Source of the DNA: Lepus europaeus
Taxonomy: Eukaryota; Chordata; Mammalia; Lagomorpha; Leporidae
Assembly: GCF_033115175.1 (NCBI RefSeq)
Contig: NC_084836.1
Span: forward strand, 64,533,097-64,597,096
Direction of reading: 5' to 3'
DNA: 64,000 nucleotides
Shown here: piece by piece, positions 33,614-42,650 of the stretch
How the letters are laid out: each line of letters opens with the position of its first letter
Position numbering within the stretch: the stretch's first letter is position 1
Program-made: the position numbers and the translations under genes
Notes under the pieces: generated by a model
Database searches by the model: none
The model's input: only the letters and a program-made list of their open reading frames with translations
What the model was told of the DNA's origin: nothing

Positions 33614-33892
33614 AGCATCAATATTGTGGTATAGCCGTTTGGGCCACAACCTGTTACATGGACATCCCTCATGGGCACTGGTTCGAGTCCCTGCTGCTCC
33701 ACTTCCCATCCAGTGTACTACTGGTGCCTTTGCCCATGTGGGAGATCTGGATGAAGCTCCTGGCTATTGGCTTTGGCCTGTCCCAGCCCTGGCCACTGCA
33801 GGCATTTGGGGAGTGAACAAACAGATTTCTCTGCCTGTCTCTTCTCTCTCTGATGCTGCCTTTCAAATAAATAAATCTTAAAAAAAAAAAAA
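33614..33892 (+). mobile_element. CSINE, sense
   Basis: GCATCAATATTGTGGTATAGC head, GGTTCGAGTCCC B box, CAAATAAATAAATC tail. Confidence 0.87.
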
Positions 33893-33895
33893 AGG

Positions 33896-33953
33896 AGCGA
33901 GATGTGGGCGCCATGCAATGGCTTAACCCACTGAACCACAACGCCTGCTCCTC
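33896..33953 (-). mobile_element. CSINE head fragment, antisense
   Basis: Only the head end is left: GGGCGCCATGCAATGGCTTAAC to CACAACGCCTGCTCC. Confidence 0.6.
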
Positions 33954-34109
33954 AGTAGTCACTGATGCAATGAATATGTTTTGTTACCTCTCCTTGTACC
34001 CCTTCTCCCATCAACTGTGGGTAGGGCATGAAACTCCCAGGTTGGAGAATAATCCCACTTCTGGTTTCTCTCCTAACATCTCTGTCTCAGCACTCCAAGG
34101 GGGCTTGTT

Positions 34110-34581
34110 ACGGCCACACACACACACACACACACACTGCCCTGGTGCCGCATCTCACACACACACACACTGCCCTGGTACTGCATCACACACACACACA
34201 CACACACACACTGCCCTGGTACTGCATCACACACACACACACACACACTGCCCTGGTACTGCATCACACACACACACACTGCCCTGGTGCCGCATCACGC
34301 ACACACTCACACACACACACACTGCCCTGGTGCCGCATCACACACACACACACACACACACACTGCCCTGGTACCGCATCTCTCTCTCTCTCACACACAC
34401 ACACTGCCCTGGTGCCGCATCACACACACATACACACATACACACACTGCCCTGGTACTGCATCACACACATACACACACACACACACTGCCCTGGTGCC
34501 GCATCACGCACACACTCACACACACACACTGCCCTGGTGCTGCACCTCACACACACACACACACACTGCCCTGGTACCGCA

Positions 34582-34615
<34 letters not shown>

Positions 34616-36138
34616 TGCCCTGGTGCCGCATCTCACACACACACACACTGCCCTGGTGCCGCATCTCTCACACACACACACACACACACACTGCCCTGGT
34701 GCTGCACCTCACACACACACACACACACACTGCCCTGGTGCCGCATCTCTCACACACACACACACACACACTGCCCTGGTGCTGCACCTCACACACACAC
34801 ACACACACACTGCCCTGGTGCTGCACCTCACACACACACACACACACACACTGCCCTGGTGCTGCACCTCACACACACACACACACTGCCCTGGTGCTGC
34901 ACCTCACACACACACACACACACACTGCCCTGGTGCTGCACCTCACACACACACACACACACTGCCCTGGTGCTGCACCTCACACACACACACACACACA
35001 CACTGCCCTGGTGCTGCACCTCACACACACACACACACACACTGCCCTGGTGCTGCACCTCACACACACACACACACACACACACTCTGCCCTGGTGCTG
35101 CACCTCACACACACACACACACACACACTGCCCTGGTGCCGCATCACACACACACACACACACACTGCCCTGGTGCCGCACCTCACACACACACACACAC
35201 ACACACTGCCCTGGTGCCGCATCTCTCTCTCACACACACACACACACTGCCCTGGTGCTGCACCTCACACACACACACACACACACACTGCCCTGGTGCC
35301 GCACCTCACACACACACACACACACACACTGCCCTGGTGCTGCACCTCACACACACACACACACACACACTGCCCTGGTGCTGCACCTCACACACACACA
35401 CACACACTGCCCTGGTGCCGCACCTCACACACACACACACACACACACACTGCCCTGGTGCTGCACCTCACACACACACACACACACTGCCCTGGTGCTG
35501 CACCTCACACACACACACACACACACACTGCCCTGGTGCTGCACCTCACACACACACACACACACACTGCCCTGGTGCTGCACCTCACACACACACACAC
35601 ACACACACTACCCTGGTGCCGCACCTCACACACACACACACACACACACTGCCCTGGTGCTGCACCTCACACACACACACACACACTGCCCTGGTGCTGC
35701 ACCTCACACACACACACACACACACACTCTGCCCTGGTGCTGCACCTCACACACACACACACACACACACTGCCCTGGTGCCGCATCACACACACACACA
35801 CACACACTGCCCTGGTGCCGCACCTCACACACACACACACACACACACACTGCCCTGGTGCCGCATCTCTCTCTCACACACACACACACACTGCCCTGGT
35901 GCCGCACCTCACACACACACACACACACTACCCTGGTGCTGCACCTCACACACACACACACACACACACTGCCCTGGTGCTGCACCTCACACACACACAC
36001 ACACACTGCCCTGGTGCCGCACCTCACACACACACACACACACACACTGCCCTGGTGCTGCACCTCACACACACACACACACACACACTGCCCTGGTGCT
36101 GCACCTCACACACACACACACACACTGCCCTGGTGCCG

Positions 36139-36170
<32 letters not shown>

Positions 36171-36185
36171 TGCCCTGGTGCCGGA
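34110..36185. repeat. Compound CA-rich minisatellite, about 52 units of about 40 bp
   Basis: Each unit is a constant core of about 20 bp (CTGCCCTGGTGCTGCACCTC and variants) followed by a CA run of about 16-30 bp. I counted 52 CCCTGGT cores. Core variants are GCTGCACCTC, GCCGCACCTC, GCCGCATCAC, ACTGCATCAC and GCCGCATCTCTCTCTC. The first 550 bp is variant-rich; from about 34700 the GCTGCACCTC form dominates. Two larger duplications are visible: about 205 bp (CATCACGCACACACTCAC near 34292 and 34501) and 642 bp (ACTCTGCCCTGG near 35085 and 35727). The array has no stop codon in any forward frame, so it yields very long spurious open frames. It lies between the COQ10A and ANKRD52 promoters. Confidence 0.95.
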
Positions 36186-36855
36186 TCTCAGAATGTCCAC
36201 GCAAGGCGCTCGGAAGCACTTGCAGGTGGGCCCATGGCCCTTGAGGGACAGATTTCCTCTTTCCAGCCTCGGCCTTGTCCGGCTGCACCCACCCCAGCTG
36301 ACTGAGGACTTAAGCAGGAGGCATCTGTGTCGGGTGAGGACCGAGGATCTGCCCGGGCGAAGGAATTAACCGGATACATGGCTGACCTGTGACCTCGTTA
36401 ACATTCTGCCTTAACTGAGTTAACTGCTACAGGATCCCTGAGGTCCAACGGACCTGCCAAGCCGATCTGCCCACTTATTCCCCTACTAATTAGATGAGCT
36501 AATTACTGCCATTTAAACCCCTTCTAGTTCATTCCCTGTACTTGAAACAACCAATTTTCTGCCGGGTCCCTGCCATTCTTCCTCAATCATTTCCTTCAAG
36601 TACTGACTCAAAGCACACCTCCTCCAGGAAGACCCTCTTGACTGAATCCAGCCTCATCATTACTCTGAAAACATGATACCAGATAAACGAGCATGCATCC
36701 TATATTTTCTAGTCGTTTTATGTGTCTATGTGTGTTCTGCTGGTAAGTAATAAACTCAAAAAGAGATGCTATTACGTCTGAGTTTCTACCTCTAATTCAG
36801 TTACTACAACAATGCAACATGGTAAGTCCTCACGTTTGTTAGAAGAATGAACAGT
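36186..36855. other. Unique intergenic sequence, nothing recognised
   Basis: About 670 bp right of the minisatellite. The stretch near 36620-36650 (CCTCCTCCAGGAAGACCCTC) may be an old LINE-2 remnant but I cannot confirm it. Confidence 0.45.
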
Positions 36856-37170
36856 GGGGCTGGCATTGTGGCACAGCAGGTGCCTAGGATGCCGGAATCC
36901 TGTATGAGTGCCTGTTTGAGTCCCAGCTGCTCCACTTCCTATCCAGCTCCCTGCAAATACACCTGGGAAAGCAGTGAGGGATGGTCCACATGCTTGGGCT
37001 CCTGCCATCCACTTGGAAGACCAAGATGGAGTTCCAGGCTGCTGGCTTCAGCCTGTTCCACCCCAGCCATTGCAGCCATTTGGGGGCTGAACCAATAGAT
37101 GGAAGACTCTCTTTCTCGCTGACTCTCCCTCTCTCCACGTCATTTTGCCTTTTAAATGAATAATTTTTTA
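36856..37170 (+). mobile_element. CSINE, sense, diverged
   Basis: GGGGCTGGCATTGTGGCAC head to CATTTTGCCTTTTAAATG tail. Confidence 0.87.
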
Positions 37171-37885
37171 TGTGAATTCGTTAGTCCAATCCAGGACGGT
37201 CAGCCAAAGAGGGCTTTGCCACCAGTTCCAGCCGTCCCCTCCCGATCCCTGTGTGTCTCCCCAAGCCTTTCAAGTGTCAGTTACCTGCATCATATCCTTT
37301 TTTTCTTTACTGGGAAACCCTTTCTCTGTGCTTGAATAACATTAAGAACAGCTCCTCTCACCCTTGCTCTTCCTTCCAGCCGCCCAGAGAACAGGGCTGG
37401 CAACTTCCCTGCCTCACCTCCACCCCTGCCAGGCACGTGACCCCAGCTCAACCCCTGACTCCCATTCCTCAGGTTACCAGGAGCTATTCTGGGCAATGGA
37501 GACCTTGCGTTCCCCTCCTCCTCTCTTTTGGGTCATATCCTGGCTTAGCCCTTCCTGGAAGACCCGACAGCCGAGTCCACATGTTCCGGCACCCACAGCC
37601 ACCCTCAGCTGCCTGCAGTTTCTGCTTCTCATGCCTCTTCATCGTCATCGTCATCATCTATAAAGTGCCTGTTCCTGTGCACTTGTGTGCTGCAGTGAAA
37701 AAGACCCAAAATCTCTCTGTTCTTTTATCTTCAGAAAGCTCAAAATCCTTCTTTTCATTAAAAAAAAAAATGCTGTATAGTTCTGTATTAGGGAAGAAAG
37801 ACTCTGAGTCTGGCTAATAACGAGTTAAGATCCATTCTTAAATGTTGAACACCTGAATGTCTAAAAAAACATGAGACAGAATGAG
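37171..37885. other. Unique intergenic sequence, nothing recognised
   Basis: About 700 bp. It contains a stop-free + frame of 188 codons (37251-37817) that resembles no known protein and lacks gene context; treated as noncoding. Confidence 0.5.
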
Positions 37886-37901
37886 AAAAGTGTACAACTT
37901 A

Positions 37902-38241
37902 GGGCCGGCACCGCGACTCACTGGGCTAATCCTCCACCTGCAGCGCCGGAACCCAAGGTTCTAGTCCCAGGTGGGGCGCCGGATCCTGTCCCAGTTGCTC
38001 CTCTTCCAGTCCAGCTCTCTGCTGTGGCCCGGGAAGGCAGTGGAGGATGGCCCAAGTGCTTGGGCCCTGCACCTGCATGGGAGACCAGGAGGAAACAGCT
38101 GGCTCCTGGCTTCGCATTGGCGCAATCTGCTGGCCACAACACACTGATGGTAGCGGCCATTGGAGGGTGAACCAACGGAAAAAGGAAGACCTTTCCCTCT
38201 GTCTCTCTCTCTCTCTCACTGTCTAATTCTGTCAAAAAAAA
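37902..38241 (+). mobile_element. CSINE, young subtype, sense
   Basis: Exact 16-bp duplication AAAAGTGTACAACTTA at 37886-37901 and 38242-38257. Head GGGCCGGCACCGCGACTCAC. Confidence 0.96.
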
Positions 38242-38293
38242 AAAAGTGTACAACTTAAACCAGACTCTGGCAGTATAATTTAAGAATATGGGT

Positions 38294-38622
38294 GGGGCCG
38301 GCGCTGTGGTATAGCGGGTAAAGCCGCCGCCTGCAGTGCCGGTATCTCATATGGTTCGAGTCCCAGCTGTTCCACTTCCGATCCAGCTCTCTGCTATGGC
38401 CTGGGAAAGCAGTAGAAGGTGGTCCAAGTCCTTGGGCCCTTGCACCTGCATGGGAGACCCGGAAGAAGCTCTTGGCTCCTGGCTTCAGATTGGCACAGTT
38501 CCAACTGTGGCCATCTGGGGAGTGAACCAGTGATGGAAGACCTCTTTCTCTCTCTCTCTGCCTCTCCTTCTCTCTCTGTGTAACTCTGACTTTCAAATAA
38601 AATAAATAAACCTTAAAAAAAA
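38294..38622 (+). mobile_element. CSINE, sense, complete
   Basis: Exact 12-bp duplication AAGAATATGGGT at 38282-38293 and 38623-38634. The head GGGGCCGGCGCTGTGG and the tail are near consensus, with a short gap around ATATGGTTCGAG. Confidence 0.95.
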
Positions 38623-38633
38623 AAGAATATGGG

Positions 38634-38742
38634 TACTTCAAAAACTTCATGGAAAATGGAACTAAAATGTTTATTTTGGTGCAAAATAATTGAAATTTAT
38701 GCATAGTTTTTGCATAGCATGCATCCTCCATGAATTTTTTAA
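38634..38742. mobile_element. Short mariner-like MITE with inverted ends
   Basis: Starts TACTTCAAAAACTTCATGG and ends CCATGAATTTTTTAAAA, imperfect inverted copies of each other over about 20 bp. The middle holds TATTTTGGTGCAAAATAAT. Class assignment is from resemblance only. Confidence 0.55.
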
Positions 38743-38755
38743 AAATTTATTTATG

Positions 38756-39012
38756 GGGCCAGCACCATGGCAGAGTGGGTTAAGCGTCCCATATGGATGC
38801 TGGTTAGAGTCCTGGCTACTCCAGTTCCAATCCAGCTCCCTATTAAAGCACCTGGGAAAGCAATGGAAGATGGCCCAAGTACTTGGGCCTCTGCACCCAT
38901 GTGGGAGAGTTCCCTGCTCCTGGCTGTGGCCTGGCCCAGCCCCAGCCCCAGCTGTTGCAGTCACTTGGGAAGTGAACCAGTGGATGGGAGATCTCTCCTT
39001 CACTCTCTTTCA
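38756..39012 (+). mobile_element. CSINE, sense
   Basis: GGGGCCAGCACCATGGCAG head to CTCTTTCAAACCAA. Confidence 0.87.
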
Positions 39013-39017
39013 AACCA

Positions 39018-39229
39018 ATTATTTATTTGAGAGACAGGAAGCTTCCATTCACTAGCCGAGTCCCCAGATATCCACACAACAGCCACAGTAAGGACCAGAA
39101 GCTGGGAATCACTGCTGCCTAGGAGAGGTGCGCTGGTGGGAACCTGGAGCCAGAGCAAAGTTAAGCACACCAATCCAACATGGGACATGGGCATTTTAAC
39201 CACTAGGCATAAAGCCCTGCCCCTTGAGC
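39018..39229 (-). mobile_element. C-repeat, antisense, diverged
   Basis: ATTTATTTGAGAGACAGGAAG to AAAGCCCTGCCCC; the middle is poorly conserved. Confidence 0.65.
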
Positions 39230-39245
39230 AATGTTTAAGAGGCTC

Positions 39246-39400
39246 TGTGTAGGGTTCCATGCTGTGGCTTAGAGGGTTAAGCCTCTATTTGCAGTGTGGG
39301 CATCCCAAATGGTCCTGGCTCTTCCATTTCTGATGCAGCTCAGGACCCTGGGCCCCTACATCCAACATGGGAGACCCAAGACAGCTCTGTCTCTCTCACA
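39246..39400 (+). mobile_element. C-repeat fragment, sense
   Basis: GGGTTCCATGCTGTGGCTTAG head; the body shrinks to CCCAAATGG and GGGAGACCCAAG before it breaks off. Confidence 0.6.
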
Positions 39401-39427
39401 TAGTCTCCTTCAATAGAAAATAATGAC

Positions 39428-39823
39428 TGGCCGGTGCCGTGGCTCAATAGGCTAATCCTCCGCCTTGCGGCGCCGGCACACCGGGTTCTAGTCTTGGTTG
39501 CCGGATTCTGTCCCGGTTGCCCCTCTTCCAGGCCAGCTCTCTGCTGTGGTCCGGGAGTGCAGTGGAGGATGGCCCAAGTGCTTGGGCCCTGCACCCCATG
39601 GGAGACCGGTCTCCTACGTGGGTGCAAGGACCCAAGTCCTGAGCCCCTGCACCCACGTCAGAGCCCCGGAAGAAGCACCTGGCTCCTGCCTTCAGATCGG
39701 CACAGCTCCAGCTGTTGCAGCCATCTGGGGAGTGAACCAACGGAAGGAAGACCTTTCTGTCTCTCCCTCTCACTGTCTGTAACTCTGTCAAATAAATAAA
39801 TAAATAAATAAATAAATAAACGG
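39428..39823 (+). mobile_element. CSINE, sense, chimeric of two subtypes
   Basis: Young-type head (GGCCGGTGCCGTGGCTCAAT) and middle, then at about 39605 a second CTACGTGGGTGCAAGGACCC block followed by the late body of the other subtype. It ends in an AAAT microsatellite at about 39790-39820. Confidence 0.85.
39790..39820. repeat. AAAT tetranucleotide microsatellite in a SINE tail
   Basis: About eight AAAT units, followed by a short GAAA run at 39831-39844. Confidence 0.9.
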
Positions 39824-40082
39824 CAGTAGAAAGAAAGAAAGAAAATATTGACTAAACATGACACTGAGCAATCACAATTGTTGAACACATCCCAAGAGGT
39901 TGGACTGTGTATCAGAGGAGCACCTTTAGTGCTAGGGCCTGGGGTGTAATCTCAGCGTATACCTGTAGCCACAGTCTCTTTCTACGTAGGGTACATGCTA
40001 CCATGTGCTTGTAAGGGAGCAGCAGGCAAACCAGCCAGAGGCTGTTGGTTAAATATGGGCTACAATTCAAAAAGCGGACTTG

Positions 40083-40396
40083 TGGGGCCGGCGCTGTGGC
40101 CTGCGGCACCGGCACCCGGGGTTCTAGTCCTGGTTGGAGCGCCACATTCTGTCCTGGTTGCTCCTCTTCCAGTCCAGCTCTCTGCTGTGGCCCGGGAAGC
40201 AGTGGAGGATGGCCCAAGTGCTTGGGTGCCTGCATACATGTGGGAGACCAGGAAAAAAGCACCTGGCTCCTGGCTTTGGATTGGCGTAGCTCCGGCAGAG
40301 CGGCCATTTTGGGGGTAAACCAAGGAAGACCTTTCTTTCTGTCTCTCTCTCTCTCACTGTCTAACTCTATCTGTCAAATAAAAGAAGAAGAAGAAG
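40083..40396 (+). mobile_element. CSINE, young subtype, sense, shortened head
   Basis: GGGGCCGGCGCTGTGGCCTGCGG shows a deletion inside the head. Ends CTGTCAAATAAAAG and an AAG run. Confidence 0.9.
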
Positions 40397-40959
40397 CGTA
40401 CTTGTAACTGCCATGTTTCCTTGGGAGAGCTGTCTAAGGTCCAAGAGTATTTCCTAGGCAAGTGATTTGCATCTCTGGGTGGAGCTGGGGAACTTTTATC
40501 CCCTTTACCTTAAAGGACCCCACCAAGTGCCCTGGGGCCACCCTCCACATCTAGGACCTCTAAAATGATAAATTTCCATCTTCCTCCACATTTCCTGGCT
40601 CTCATTTTCTTTCAGCGCTGTCTTGAGTATCTTTCCAGCAAGAAGCAAGACACTGAAGGCAAGGGAGGGCTTTTTGTGCTCCTTGACAGGGCCTTTCACT
40701 GTGCTCTGAACAGGACGCTGGACCACACCCTATAAATTGCACCTTTTTTTGAATCTCTTTTCTCCTTCTCACTTTTTTCCCCTCTGGGCTGGGATGACTT
40801 CCACTCAGTTCTTTCCATACTGGCTGCTGTCTGCCTCTCCAATAGGGAAGGGATTGCACCTCCTCCTTTCGTTGGGGGGAAGTTTTTGACTCTTTTGAAG
40901 TGTACAGAGCCCCACCACCTTAACCGCCAGAATAATTAGCGCACTGAAAAATGCCCATT
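40397..40959. other. Unique intergenic sequence, nothing recognised
   Basis: About 560 bp upstream of ANKRD52 without a recognised element. Confidence 0.5.
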
Positions 40960-41240
40960 CCACCATCGTAGTGGCAAAGCAGGTTAAGCATCAGCTTGCT
41001 ATACTGGTATCTCATATCAGAGTGCTGGTGGTTGGATCCTGGCTGCTCTGCTTCCAATCCAGCTTCCTACTAATGCTCCTGGGAAGGCGGCAGAAGATGG
41101 TTCAAGTGCTTGGATCCCTGTAATCCATATGGGAGACCCGGAGGGAGGTCCAGGCTCCTGGATTCAGCAATAGCAGCCATTTGGGGAGTGAACCAGTAGA
41201 TGGAAGATCTCTGTCATTCTGCCTTTCAAGTGAATACATT
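40960..41240 (+). mobile_element. CSINE, sense, with a SINE in its tail
   Basis: CATCGTAGTGGCAAAGCAGG to CTGCCTTTCAAGTGAATAC. Confidence 0.82.
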
Positions 41241-41586
41241 TTTTTTTAAGATTGATTTATTTATTTGAAAGGCACAGTTACAGAGAGAGAGGGAGAGGGA
41301 GAGAGAGATCTCCCATCGGCTGGTTCACATCCCAAATGGCGGCAATGGCTGGGGCTGGGGCTGGGGCTGGGGCTGGACCAGGTCGAAGCCAGGAGCCAGG
41401 AGCTGCTTCCGAGTCTCCCACCCGGGTGCAGGGGCCCAGGGACTTGGGCCATCCACCGCTGCTTTCCCAGACGCATTAGCAGGGAGCTGGATGGGAAGTG
41501 GAGCAGCTGGGACTCAAACCTGCACCCATGTGGGATAAAGGCACTGCAGACGGCGGCTTTGCCCACTGCGCCATAGCACCTGCCCC
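41241..41586 (-). mobile_element. CSINE, antisense, nested in the previous tail
   Basis: TTTAAGATTGATTTATTTATT to CATAGCACCTGCCCCC, followed by CAAATAAATAAATC from the host. It contains five TGGGGC units at 41348-41376, a G-quadruplex-type motif. Confidence 0.9.
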
Positions 41587-41849
41587 CAAATAAATAAATC
41601 TTAGAGAAAGAGAGTGCCCCTTGGGCTGATCCTGCAGCCTTTCCCCAGCCGCCAAGCGTGCTGGCCCCCTCCGGGCGATTCTTCTGCAGTTGGAGCACTC
41701 CTGCTATTTCCTTTCTACCCAGCTCGGCTCCCCCACCCGTGGAGCAGCACGCCTGCCTTCTTCTGGGGCTATTGCCATAGATGAGCCCCAGCTCGCCACT
41801 CCCAGGTCTCCCCTCGTCTGTGCGGGCTTTGGGGGGCGGACGGGAGCGG

Positions 41850-42650
41850 CGTGAGCTCGCGGGGGCAGTGGGCTGGGCGCGAGCCGGCCAGCCATTTGGT
41901 CCTCAGGTTGGGCGATACCTCAGGACCAAGGTCCGGGTTTCCGCCGGGGTCGCCTGACTGGAGCGAGGAGCAGCGCGCGGCCGCGGGAGGAGCCGAGGAG
42001 CCAGGCGCGGGGGTTGGGGTGCCGGGGTCGCTGGGGCCGGCCGGGCCAGGGCGGAGGGCACTGCGGCCTGGGACCGCCTGAACCGCGAGCGCCCTGCGGC
42101 CGCGCCCAGGACCGCCGCCAGGGAGCGCTGCGGGCTCCCGCTCGCCCGCCCCCCGGTAGGCGGGGCTGCGCTCTCCCCGCAGCCGCCGCCGCAGCCGCCG
42201 CCTGGGCCGCCCCGTGTCCCCGGTGGAGCCGCCGCCGCCGCCGCCGGGAGCTCGATGCGGACGGAGCCCGGGCCGGGCCATGGGGATCCTCAGCATCACG
42301 GACCAGGTCAGCCTTTCTTCCTTTCCCCCGCTCCCTCCTTCCAGAGCCCGGCGCCGCCGCCACGCGAGCCCGGGGATGTGCGGCCTAGGCTGGGCCCGAG
42401 CCCGGGGCTCCCGCGGCTCCCGCCCCGCCCCACGCCGCGCTCCCCGCAACCGAGCGGGTGTCCTTGGGGGCCTGGGGACCGGCGGAGGCACCGCAGGAGC
42501 CCCCTGCAGCCAGGACCTCCCGGAGCGGAGCCCCTCCGGCGACGGCCCCTCTCAGCGCTGGGTGCTCGCCTACCCGCTTGGTTCCGCTCCGGCTCCGGCC
42601 CGCTCCCTGAATGCCAGCTCTCTCTGCAGCCGCCCCTGGTCCAGGCCATC
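41850..42650. promoter_or_regulatory. ANKRD52: CpG island, ANKRD52 promoter, 5' UTR and exon 1
   Basis: Dense CpG and GC-rich text with GGCGGGG boxes at about 42158 and no TATA box seen. It covers the 5' UTR and start codon. The transcription start cannot be fixed from sequence. Confidence 0.87.
42229..42246 (+). repeat. ANKRD52: GCC trinucleotide run in ANKRD52 5' UTR
   Basis: Six GCC units about 33 bp before the start codon, within a longer CCG-rich stretch from 42180. Confidence 0.85.

Noticed and set aside
34110-36185. CRISPR-like array (regular repeats with spacers)
   Set aside because: The spacers are CA runs, not unique sequences. The window is a mammalian nuclear genome with no cas genes.
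34110-36185. Tandem CTCF sites in the core CTGCCCTGGTG
   Set aside because: The core resembles part of a CTCF motif, but the spacing of the G/C blocks is off by about two bases from the consensus I know. Not strong enough to annotate.
33904-36369. Open frames of 821, 738 and 672 codons as genes for His/Thr-rich proteins
   Set aside because: All three lie in the same CA/core tandem array, in all three forward frames, and exist only because the unit has no stop. The minus-strand Cys-Val frames have the same cause.
37251-37817. 188-codon + strand open frame as a novel gene
   Set aside because: No family resemblance, no splice or promoter context, and a poly-Lys run from an A stretch. Most likely chance.
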